A stretch of DNA of 64,000 nt from Trichobilharzia szidati (Eukaryota; Platyhelminthes; Trematoda; Strigeidida; Schistosomatidae), in assembly GCA_944472155.2 (NCBI GenBank), contig OX235279.1, positions 140,216,920-140,280,919 on the forward strand. Reading direction: 5' to 3'. Below, in pieces: positions 44,471-54,997 of the stretch. A model generated the notes under the pieces. That model saw only the letters and a list, made by a program, of their open reading frames with translations, had not been told where the DNA came from and made no database searches. A program made the translations under genes and the position numbers. The first letter of the stretch is position 1. The number at the start of each line of letters is the position of its first letter.

Positions 44471-46155
44471 TATATCAAGTTGAACCACAGGTTTCAGACA
44501 AGGAGTTCCCAGATGTCAGATTAGGTGGAAGCCAATATTTCGCCCGTCGTTCCATGTTTCGACTGTTTAGGTGCACCCCCTGACCCACCCTTCTCTGCTG
44601 TGGCACTAGGGATTATTGTTTCTGTGACTATTTAAAGCAACATTTGTATCCCGTTGTCAATCAGACATTTCTCATATTACGGAAAATGAAAGCGAAGGCC
44701 ATTTAAGCAGGTGCACGAGTCGTTATTATTCCCTCTGAGGCAATTATAGATCAGATGAGATTACGGGATCAGTGAAGCTATAAAAATCCACGTCAGGAAT
44801 ACAGCGATTGAAACGATAGTGATATGAAATTAAATGTTATTTTGCTTATTTCACACAGCACATATCGACGTAATACTGCAGGACGAAAAAGCTTTTGAAC
44901 TCAGTTGATTAAATGTCTGAAAACAATACCTGACTAAGCAGAACCTGTAGTTTTCTTTTCATAAAAAAAAGATTTTTACCTTGAAATTCCTACTAACCTT
45001 CGCAAACTTTTATCAAATTTTCAAAGACCACCATGACTGCTGTCTTGTTTTCTTATCATCTCGAAACCTTACAAAAGCTTCTAAACTATTTGCTATATTC
45101 AGACTTGTTAAGACAAAAGACTTATGATATCTAGTAGTTCGATACACACTTTTATCACAAAATTAGAAGCAGTTTATGCAGTGACACCCACTTATTCCAT
45201 ACTTTCGATTCAGTGAATTGTCTATCTTTACGTACTGTCTTTCAAACCCACTGGTGAAAACACCATACAATGGAAAATAAGTCAGCCTCTGCGAAAATTA
45301 AAAGTCACTTCAGGCCATTTCCGTGGTTAGTTTTCTATTGAAAATATGGTGGAACTTGTCAGTATTTGGCTTAGTTAACACTATCATGAAAGTGACTTGA
45401 AAAACAGAACAGGTAAATCTAAACTATAGCAACCAATTGTGAAGCACTTGTTTGGGTAGCTATAGTCCAGAGTTACCACAAAAGACTACCGAGGAACTTT
45501 TTTGTTGAATGCCTCAGCTGAAAGAGTTTATACGGCACAAAACATGCAAGTATACTAGACTTTTCCCATTTGGAGAATGCACATGGCTAAAGTGGGCAGA
45601 ACGTGGGCTTAACAGGCGATTTTGATAGACGAAGATATGGGCAAAAAGTGGGTAAAATGCGACATAATCTACCCACTCCTCCCATATCACCCACTTTTAC
45701 CCCTTTGCTCATATCCAGAATTCTTAACGCTTCACAATACAAGTGGTTCTTCTTTTCGTCAAATTCCTTGAACACAGTGAATTCACTTGTTCTGTACGGC
45801 AGTTGGTCTGCATAACGTCCACCTAAGTTATACCTCAACAAACTTGATATTTTTTATCAATGCGATAGGCTTTGAACTTTGTAGCATATAAGGCATAGAC
45901 GTCTCTTCGGTAAGACTGCAGTTAGAATAAGCGAAAAAGTCCTTAAAGCAGTAAGCCAACGGAAGACACACTGACGCAATAATATACTAACACTTCCAAC
46001 ACAAACATTACAACAGAATACGACCTGGAATGACTGATAAAAATTGCAAAGACGTATCAGCTGTCAGCGAAATGCACATAGGCTGAGGTGATTCTAATAT
46101 TCATGCAATTAAATAGTTATGCTCCAAAATACCCAAGCTTACAACAATTCTAAAC
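44471..46155. other. Intergenic stretch, nothing recognised
   Basis: AT-rich DNA. Overlapping frames at 45587-45841 on both strands have no known similarity and probably reflect a locally stop-poor sequence. Confidence 0.45.
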
Positions 46156-46469
46156 TTTCTATAGTTTGGTTTGTAAGGATTAGTTATGTTTTACGAGTTG
46201 ATCACGGACTGATATCAGTTAGAGAACCATTGAAAACCAGGGAGTACTGGACAGCTGCTGTTTCATCCTAGTTTGGGAATCATCGGCAGTACGCACCCAC
46301 TGGGATTCGAACCCAGGACCTTCCGGTTACAAGGCAAGCTCGTATACCATTCAGCCACTGGGACCCGATTCAATGGCTCATGAATTCTAACTTCTACCAA
46401 TTCTAACTGATATCAGTCCGTGATCAACTCGTAAAACATAACTAATCCTTACAAACCAAACTATAGAAA
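46156..46469. repeat. Perfect 68-bp inverted repeat enclosing a SINE
   Basis: 46156-46223 and 46402-46469 are exact reverse complements over 68 bp, with 178 bp between. The inner end of the left arm (GATATCAGTTAGA) is part of the SINE; the rest of the arm is flanking DNA. Confidence 0.92.
46213..46380 (-). repeat. tRNA-like SINE, second family, near-complete
   Basis: On the minus strand: A box (CAGTGGCTGAATGG near 46355), B box GGTTCGAATCCCAG (46304-46317), then CCAAACTAGGATGAAACAGC and GTCCAGTACTCCCTGG to GATATCAGTCC. It is the best-preserved copy of this family in the window. Confidence 0.8.
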
Positions 46470-46963
46470 ATTATTCTGATGCTCGCTAGTGACTTGCTAC
46501 AGGTTGGAGCTTCCTGGAGTTCTAGTGAGAAGTCGTGACCAGTGAGGTCCAATTAGAAGTCACGTGTGTGGATGGATGTCCCACCAACGACAATAGTTGG
46601 GGTTGCGCTAAAATCACGAATTGGTAGAATTGGTAAACAGTCGAGCGAATACATTTGTCATGATTTATGTGTAAGAATAAATGATAACGGTTCACTTATG
46701 ACAGGCCCACAGTCTAAAAGTCCAAAGACATTAGAACAGAAGATGGGTTAACTACAACAAATGAAAACATATACCTATCATGAATGAAATATAACGAAAT
46801 ATAAAACCCAAAAATTCAAAACGAACCAAAGGAGGGGGGATGAAAACTGAAATCCCATAGATGAAAAAGGATACTTGTCACAAGTGAAGTGTAAATTTTT
46901 TCGATTGCTGAGCACTGTTTACGAGGTCATATATTAAAACCTTGGGAATCCAAACGAAACAGG

Positions 46964-47881
46964 GTGGGGGGTGATTGTGTTGATTCACAGACGAAAACAA
47001 ATACTTGCTGTAAGGAAAATGTTAACAGTTGTGATTACAGTTCACCTGTCATCCCTTTACATATTAAGAAAACGGATGTTTGCCTAGAGGTAAATGAGAG
47101 GTACTCCTTACATACAGAAGCCATTCTTACAGGATTTATAAATCATGCAGGTGGGTTAGATTTTGGGTGTATATTTGTCCATTTCTATTAAAAGGAAAAC
47201 AACTCAGATAATGTGTCAGATACGGGTATTCAACATTCTGCAACAAGTCATAAAAGAAGAATATATTCTAGCAGACTGCATGAATGCCTTGGATACAGCT
47301 ACTTCACATTTTATCGTCGTCAAAAACGGTAACGTGACGCAGCATTTAGTGACTGGGACTTCTGGAAACGTTACTGCTCATCTAGAGAAGAGATGGCAAG
47401 GGATAATACAGTAACTTTGCCTTCAAGTTCAACTGTACAGGGAGCAGTGGGTATACCTAGTACTAGCGCATTTCCCTTCGAATCCTATATGCGCAAGATA
47501 AGACAGTCCGTACTCTGCGGTTACGCTGTGGCTAAGCAGGCAGCTCAGCGCTATGTTGAACACGTGTACTTAATGAAAAGTACAGGTGTGAAGCATGTAC
47601 CTAAAGAATCTGGTACTAAGGGTGTTGAATTTAGCAAGGGAAAGCTTACGTATCTGAATACCATATTCACGTCTTATTCTCCGGACAATGTACTCTTAGC
47701 CTTAGGTAAACCAGGGAATATAGTTGAAATGGAAAGTGAAGATGGGATATGCTCTCGACCCTACAGCGATTATAGTGATGATTTTACTACACCATTTAAG
47801 TCAAGGAATTTAGGGACACTTAGATGTTCGAAATTCAGTCACGAAACACACTGGATATCCTATGTGAATATTGTCTGCTAG
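46964..47881 (+). pseudogene. CACTA/EnSpm-type transposase C-terminal part, probably degraded
   Basis: One frame (2 modulo 3) is open except for stops at 47189 and 47331. The last segment, from 47393, contains SAFPFESYMRKIRQSVLCG then AVAKQAAQRYVEH, and later DNVLLALGKPGNIVEM and LGTLRCSKFS. The FPFExYxxKxRxxVxxG...AKRxxE block and LGxxxxxKxS ending are those I associate with C-termini of CACTA-superfamily transposases; schistosomes have one, SmTRC1. No DDE core or terminal repeats were identified. The stop at 47189 could be a 44-nt intron, but its phase does not fit. Confidence 0.5.
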
Positions 47882-48198
47882 TGCATGACTGTCCCAACAA
47901 CTAATGACGAAGTAGTCATCCCCCTGCTTCATACTTTTAATTGAAGGTACTGTGCCGTAATTTTTTGCTTGAACTGTTGATATGTAATTCGTCTAAGCTT
48001 TTTTGTAACATCTATTTATTGTCAAGTCTGAACATTTACCTATAAATGGTTAATGTTGTTGGTGAAACTGAAGTTCATTTGACAGTTTATTCCGCATTTT
48101 TGAGATAAAGGTATATCCATGCTGTTATTCATTTTAAGCAACCTGATACATGATGAAGTAACAGCCGTATTTCCACTTCATTACACATCCTTTTGCAG

Positions 48199-48693
48199 AA
48201 TTCTACACCAATCAGACATCTCGTCGTCCGTTCGCTAGAAGATGACACTGTAGTCGCTATCCCAAACACTTGGGTTTATGTGCGTACAGCAGCACAGCAA
48301 ACTATCTAGAGCCTGTGTTTACCGGGGCTGGGTGGTCAGTGTTTGAATTCTGTCAACTGCAGGAATTTGGTAAGTTAGAATATCTGTTTATCTTCCTTCT
48401 AGATACGTATGAGAATTGTAAAAAGGGTGTAGAGCTTTTGAGAAGCTATGGCCAAGGCACCAAGAAGGTAGACATAGACGATGATACGTTGCCAATACCT
48501 AGTAGGAGACCGAAAAGTTGGGCACCGTTTTCTGCCTAACATATTTTTCAGGGATGCAACGGAAAATGAGAACAATTTCTTTTACAACTCCATGGATATT
48601 GATGTAGCCGCCAGTGAAGTTGGTTGCATCAAACCACAATATCCAGATTATAATATATTTGATGACTTTGTAGCCCCAATTCCAAGGTATTAA
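48199..48693 (+). pseudogene. Transposon-associated DUF4806-like N-terminal region
   Basis: 48199-48302 reads HLVVRSLEDDTVVAIPNTWV, and after a one-frame change near 48300 continues GAGWSVFEFCQLQEF. A 33-nt intron (48370-48402) joins it to DTYENCKKGVELLRSYGQG and SRRPK. A second possible intron (48517-48551) leads to RDATENENNFFYNS, but in the wrong phase. The pattern of a hydrophobic strand, IPxTWV, a W-rich segment, DTYExCKKG and a basic end is like the N-terminal part of invertebrate proteins with a C-terminal DUF4806. The frame breaks suggest decay. Confidence 0.4.
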
Positions 48694-50189
48694 CCTAACT
48701 GAAAGCTCTTCGTTTTCAGTACTTCGAATGCTCCCATATTCCATTCTTCATCTCCTATTGACAAATAGACAACTGTGTCTGACCGGTAGGAATAATTGTT
48801 ACAATTTTTATTCGTGCCTTAGATTGCCGTCTAACGAAGATGCCACTGAACTGAACACAAGTTTTCAACTAATCTTTTATTAAGAGGACGCTACCAGTGG
48901 ATCTCACTTCACAGATTTGCAGTGACATTGTACTACAATTTATAAATACAAAAGTCTCTCAATTATAAAGACTGATTTCTTTCTTTAAACCTAAATGAAT
49001 TGCGCCGGCGTAGGACACAGGTGATGGTAATAAGTAACAGTCTTTTCGTTCTGAAGTAATGCTAGTTAGTGCTGAAATAAAGCTGATAAGACAACCCAGT
49101 AGGTTCTGATCTCCTGAAGATGCCAAGAAAAATAACACGGTGCTGAAGTAGCGCTAGTCATGCCAAAAAGCAGCACTGAAATCTAGTCTGTGCCCATTTC
49201 AGAACAGATACAGAATAAACACACTATAGGATGCAAGAATTATTTCCGAAATACTGATATTTAATTCAGCATTATGGTAAGCTTGGGTATGTTTACACTA
49301 TACGCCTGTGGTAGCCAAAGCAGAAAAATTGCCCATGAATACAATGCGCAAAAACTAAACGCATTAATCAACAAATTTTTCGGCTATCTGAAGACTGGTT
49401 GAAAATCATAGGCCTTACACATATCGGTTAGCTTATGTAGAGATGTCAAAATAATCGACATTTTGAAAACGAGTATTTATTGTGAAGCTGAAATAGAAAT
49501 TCAGTAAGATGGTTTTCCTCTGACATGTCTGAAAAAGCAGACATATTTTCTGGCTAAGTAGACTTACTTCAAGGACGACTATCCATAAAGCAAATGTTAC
49601 GCAAACAAACTCATTGTTAGTAACATAGCTACTTTGCAAACTGAGGCATTTAAACAAATTTTTGAATTCAGTTTCAGTGGGTATTTCGAGCTGAATATTT
49701 CTATGAATCTACTTCCGTTACATTGTTGTAATTTAGTATCTTTGTTTCAGTGAGCGTATTGAAAGGCATTTACTTCCAAGAGATTTTGGACTAATTGTTG
49801 TAAATCTACTCCTCAACCAAAAATCTAGTATCATTTTTACAAGCAAATCTAAACCCAATTGATCTATTTCTTCTTACTTTTTCGTTGTAAGTTGAAGATC
49901 CTAAGCCTTCGTTATACTTCTGGTCAGTCTGTCCTGCCAATCGACTGTCGTAACTTTGGGTGACTCCAGAGGGAGTTTTGCGGGGATTGGTCATGTGTTG
50001 TTTCTAGTATGCGGTATAATAAGGCCATGTGGCAGCTGTAAACGGAGTTGATCATTTCACCCGTTAGTCATGCGGCTAGGTCAAAAAGAGAGTTAGCAAC
50101 GATAATTGTGAATAGTAATGTAATAATTATAATTAGTGTACATAATGGAGGCCTGAAAAAACTTAATAACCAAAAGGAAATTATATCTC
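48694..50189. other. Intergenic stretch, nothing recognised
   Basis: AT-rich DNA without homology I can name. Confidence 0.45.
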
Positions 50190-50700
50190 AAACTTACAAA
50201 TTAAGTGATTAAGAGTGAGTGCACCTTTCTGTACATAGAGTGTATAACTGCAGATGTTCTCACTGCATCATCCAGGCAAGTCACGCCTGTGTTCATTTTT
50301 TTACCGTTAGAACTAGACCCAGGAGGGATTCTGACATTGCACAGGGAATAACTTGTGTTCTGAAGCCCACAGATATCTAGTCGCACTAATTTGCATTTCT
50401 TCAGCCTGAAAGCCATACCAATGACGAGCGCTCGGGCTTCCAGAATATCAGGTCCACCAAGAACGATTCTGAGTATTCTCAGCATTTAGTTGCTCTCCAA
50501 ATCTTCACATCGTCGGTGTTAATAAGTGTCTAACACTTTAAATGATATTGCAGGTGATTGATAAAAATCAGAAACCAGAAGGGCCTGGGGATAGAACTCT
50601 GTGGTACTCCTGATACCTAACTGTGCCAGGATGATAGGAAAGGATTGACCTTGGTATAGAATACAATACTTCACAAGCGGATCAAAGTATGTGGAAAATA
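50190..50700 (-). mobile_element. CR1/Jockey-type reverse transcriptase fragment
   Basis: Minus strand: GVPQSSIPRPFWFLIFINHL (motif B of non-LTR RTs, normally GVPQGSxLGPLLF) near 50620-50560, followed by NTDDVKIWR (motif C region) near 50510. Stops and frame changes abound. This resembles the CR1-like SR1 group of schistosomes. Confidence 0.6.
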
Positions 50701-51289
50701 GAAAATATGACGATAATCACAGTGATGTCTCGGTAATTTCATTCCACTCCTTTGATGGACATTTTAATGTTTCCAAACGACAGTGTGAAGATGGCTAACT
50801 GAGTATACAAAACTTGCTACCAAAGATGAAGGTACTTCAAGGACTGCAGACTACGAACTATATCTTATCAAATGGCTTGCATTAAATGGAGCTGATTTCC
50901 ATTTTTATTTATTGCCTGGAGGTACATACCAGAAAATTACCCACCCCATTTTGACTAGTTGATATCTCCCCAAGAATCGCAAGCCACTTCTTATATTTTG
51001 CGTACACATAAAAGGTTTTTGTGTCTAGTTACTCCTTGTCTTACGGCATTCGTTGCATTGCTCGATTACTGAAATTAGAAACTGGATCCCACTATGTTGA
51101 AAATATCTCTATTAATCCTTGTGTACTCAATGATGTCAGTGAGCTGAACACGTCCTGTTATGTAGCGCGTACTATGTACATTTGTCCAGCTTTATTGTTG
51201 GGAACCTTTTGCTTTTTGATTTAGCTTTTCGTTGTTCAGTAGCACGACAGGTTACTTTACGTTTAAAATTCTCATGCCACTCCCACAGC

Positions 51290-51700
51290 CCAATTTCATT
51301 TCCTCCTGTTAAATTTCCACTCAAAAGCGTGGCGTGTGATATCACTCAATGGTCTCCTCCCTGTCTTTTCAGTCAAAATCCATTCCCTCCTAAATATTTG
51401 TCGTAAATCTCTCCAGTAATTTTCGGGTAGTGTACTCCTGTCATGCTTTTCCGATTTGACACAGTTTTTGATATCGCAGTCCTTAATTATTATGGTTGAC
51501 ACGCTGCTGTCCAGACAAGTGATAGCGATGACTTTCTTCAGAATTCCCTCATTCTCGGTGATTAGTGATTGTTTCTTGTTTTCCTTCATCACCCCTACCT
51601 TTGGTGTGTCTACCTGGATTCCTTCATTCGCTACCTTTTCAACCAAGTAGTCGGTTTCCCCTCGTATATCTCTCAGCCTGCACACATAAGACATGAAAAA
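51290..51700 (-). mobile_element. SR2-like LINE fragment between CR1-like remnants
   Basis: Minus-strand frame MSYVCRLRDIRGETDYLVEK then VDTPKVGVMKENKKQS and CLDSSVST aligns with the post-motif-C part of 37584-40830 ([28 protein letters not shown]). It ends PLSDITRHAFEWKF, matching the PLGDIARQ...LEWN segment. Confidence 0.65.
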
Positions 51701-52039
51701 CCTGCAAGAACCAGAGGCTCCAGTGTCTTTTGTTCAGTCCGACGTATGCTCATCTTACACCACTCACGGACTGCTGCATATTCCACTTCACCACGGCCGG
51801 GGAAAACGTCTGTGGTAACAGGCATCCTTAATTTGTCTTCACTTCGGACTTTTTGGTGAGCTGTCTGCTTAGAATTTCTTTGCATGCGGCATTATAACAT
51901 GGCTGCCGGATTAAATTCATAAATATTTATGATACTGAGATCCGTAACGTCCATCTAAGTAAATTCACAGTAGAAAGAGACCGTACTAGTACTAGCTGTT
52001 GTCTGTTACGACTGCTGGTCACAAAATTAATTAATTAAA

Positions 52040-52680
52040 TTAGGTGGCATGTTAAATATGATCTGGATTTTAGGAATCCATTTTGGTTCAGACTTATAAT
52101 ATAGCAGCCAAAATTATGTTTGAGGGTGTTATTTTTAATTAGTCTCTCCATAATTCTAGATGCTATTGATATGATATTGATTGGCCTGTAGTTATCGACT
52201 TCCGTTTTCCAGTCGCATTTGTGTTTACATATAATGAATGTTGTTTTCCATTTTTCTGGTAGTTTCGACTTTATAAGGATATTGTGAAAATTTTTAGCAG
52301 TAATATGGGAATGTCAGGACCAACGTATTTATAGAAATACGATGTTATATCGTCAGTGCCAAAACTTATAGTGCTTCTTAGAGTTCTAATGGCTTGGTTA
52401 ATGTTGGCATAAGTGAACCCAACGGTGCTTTTCGTTTTGGTTTGAATAAAGAGGAGAGTTGTGTCACACTAGTAGGGTGTATACTAAGTAGTGGGATTGA
52501 AGGCTTAAGGCAGTTAGCTGGAAGTGTTTCGTTGAATAATTTGCATATGTCTGTGGAGCCTCTGTGGAGCCTACATATGTCGATGGGGAGAGAAATGCTG
52601 TGGTTCTTGCGATTCAATCGCTTCTTTAGGATTTCTGTGAGAGCGCACCGCTGGCAGGGCTGACTGGTGCAATGCATTCT
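52040..52680 (-). mobile_element. CR1/Jockey-type reverse transcriptase N-terminal fragment
   Basis: Minus strand from 52677 into the RT fingers: SFGTDDITSYF, then NYRPINIISIASRIMERL near 52190-52130. The NYRPIxxxxxxSKIxE motif is typical of this clade. A frame change lies near 52370. It may be the upstream part of the element whose palm is at 50190-50700. Confidence 0.6.
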
Positions 52681-53640
52681 TCACTTCTCATACGCAAATC
52701 TCGCGCTTAATAGATGGAGCTGAGAGCTTTAATTATTGGCCATAGTGTACCAAAGTCGTGGTGTTTCAGGGAACTTGTCGAGTGTCCTCATTTTCATGCT
52801 ATCCTTTGGTTTTATAAATGGCTTTATATGTAGGTGATATATATTTAACTGATTTTCGGGTGGCACTCCTACACGTTTGTTTGTACTTCTCTCTACTCAC
52901 CTACCTACCTAATATTCTCCCAAACTACTTATGACCTTTGAAATTCTATTGGCTGTTAACTGTTTGATTTATCAATGACATTAGTGGCTGCCATGGTCAT
53001 TTTAAACATATATAGACGGAAGCGCTACCAATCTTTTTTACTCTTGTTTCGAGACAGTAAAAGCTCTCTTACCAACTTACAGTCTTTACTTCTGTCTTTA
53101 TGTCCGGGCGGTGCTATTGCTGCTGTTGACATGCGATTAGAACAGATTAGCCTGTGCATTAGTTAGTATTCGCCCGTAGTTTACTAGGTCGTAGTTCTGG
53201 TTAAAACAGAAGGGAAACTTTTATTTTTCGCAGTGGAATGGCAGAATCTAAACATATTTCTGAGTCCTGGTAGAATATACTCAGAGCTCTCGAGAGGTCA
53301 TCAGGGATGAATTATTCTATTCGTTCAAAGGATCTTGACATTGATTTTTCGAAAGCCCAGGCTGCCTCACTATTGTTCCCTTATGTTATTTGTTGTGAAG
53401 CAGAGGTATACGCTGCATTGCTACCTGGTGAATTAGAAAAGCTAACTGAAGTGACTAACCTACAGAGCAATCGATTTCCGAAAGAGCGTGTTTATATACC
53501 TACATTAGACGTATTCTATGACGTATAACTTCGAGGAATTAGAAATGGTGGTTTTTAAGCAAAATAAAAGCATTCGGAGATTGCCATCCACACTTTAAAA
53601 ATACCTGCATATTGCAATACAAATACATCTGAGGTATTCC
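52681..53640. other. Intergenic stretch with unassigned open frames
   Basis: Frames at 52975-53166 and 53307-53528 are stop-free with plausible composition but lack recognisable similarity or clear splice partners. Confidence 0.35.
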
Positions 53641-53647
53641 AAATCTG

Positions 53648-53789
53648 AGGGCACTTGGAAGGCATTTAGAGGTTTGACCTGGTCTGATGCACTCCACTTA
53701 AAATATACGATCCCTTATCTGGAGTGCTGTATGCAGGCGGCTAGCCTTTATTTCAAGAAGAAATCACAACATATGATAGAATACGAAAG
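53648..53789 (+). CDS. Unrecognised putative exon
   Basis: The frame SEGTWKAFRGLTWSD, then YTIPYLECCMQAASLY, ends at EYE plus two bases before gtaggt. Trp-rich and protein-like in composition. Its phase matches the next putative exon at 53958. The left boundary is uncertain. No family recognised. Confidence 0.32.
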
Positions 53790-53957
53790 GTAGGTTTATA
53801 ACACTTTCCTGATGACACGTAAATTGAAATCTGATCTCATTATCACATTGGGGGAGGAGATGTGATTTAATTTTCGGCTATCGCATATTAAATGGAAATT
53901 TGTCACTAACCCATCTTGGAGTAGTCATCGTGAGAACGTTCCCAAACTGTGATCAAG

Positions 53958-54066
53958 CAAAATGAGGATGACATTAGATTCACACACATGGTGGTCAACG
54001 ATTGAAACTCGCTACCCAGTCAAATGGCTTCGCCTAAATCTGAAGTCTCTTCCAACAAGAGATGAG
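53958..54066 (+). CDS. Unrecognised putative exon
   Basis: After atcaag the exon supplies C to complete Ser with the previous exon (AG|C). It then reads KMRMTLDSHTWWST, RYPVKWLRLNLKSL and PTRDE before gtaatg, in phase 0. The phase match over a 168-nt intron is the main evidence. Function unknown; it may belong to a gene or a decayed transposon. Confidence 0.32.
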
Positions 54067-54847
54067 GTAATGATTGAGATATATATTGTGAGGATTAGCA
54101 CATGTCACATGATAAATATGAATCAGGATCAGAATGGAATGGATTGACTCATCACAATTATGTTTGTGTGAACAATCATGGCGAAGTTAAACTATTATAG
54201 CCAACACCACAGTGACCTTGAACTACCAGTAAGAATTTGGGAGCAAGCTGGTTGCGTAATCGCCAAAATATATGTTAAAATACTGCAATCTTGACACTAC
54301 ACTATGTAGTTGCAGCTAATGTGTCGCAAGAATGTTTCCCAGTCACTACACGGATGATCTATGAAGAAATCATACCATTCATCTAGGTGACTGCAGGTCA
54401 TGGTACTTCGAGATCCCCTGGTATTTCCTCTACTATTGTTTAACCTGCTCGTAACTTCAGTCATAATCTTAACCCCTAATACTTACCTAACCCTAAATCT
54501 ACACATAACACTAGACCCTAAACCTTATACTTAAAAGCATAATCCTACTTAACAGTATAGATTTACAGATGTACTTTGTGAATAAGCAGAATACTGTATT
54601 CATCTTCTCCAGGTTCAAAGAGGTAGGCATGATTTGATTTGGAATGATATTCTATAGCATTTCCTGTGTCTGATCAGTTCTTGAAGGTGATTTTTTGAAA
54701 GATCTTGTCTTTGGCTATGACACTTTAACCCCTCCAAAAATATAACTGGTATGTAGCATTCCTTATCTCAAAAATGCATGGGAGATATATGTAGATACCG
54801 CGTTCGCTAGTTTGCAAGTCACCACATACTGTAACCTTGGAGGCGAT
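54067..54847. other. Region upstream of the ABHD11-like gene
   Basis: Should contain the promoter. 54470-54540 is a degenerate CCCTAA-type stretch (AACCCCTAATACTTACCTAA and similar). No certain regulatory motif. Confidence 0.4.
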
Positions 54848-54997
54848 ATGAGTAATGCGCTACGTTTATCTAATCTGGTCGTAAGATGTTCGGACCCCAC
54901 AGTCAATTCCAGTGTGTTGATCTGTCATGGATTACTGGGGTCTAAACAGAATTGGAAAAGTGTTTCTCATGCGTTAGCTCAAAAGAAGTGTGGAACT
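54848..54997 (+). CDS. ABHD11: ABHD11-like exon 1
   Basis: The ATG at 54848 follows an in-frame TAG at 54809. 50 codons, MSNALRLSNLVVR, then LICHGLLGSKQNWKSVSHA, to donor GGAACT|gtaggt. An upstream exon with a targeting sequence cannot be excluded. Confidence 0.85.

Noticed and set aside
45587..45841. Overlapping frames on both strands
   Set aside because: No recognisable similarity and no splice context; stop-poor by chance.
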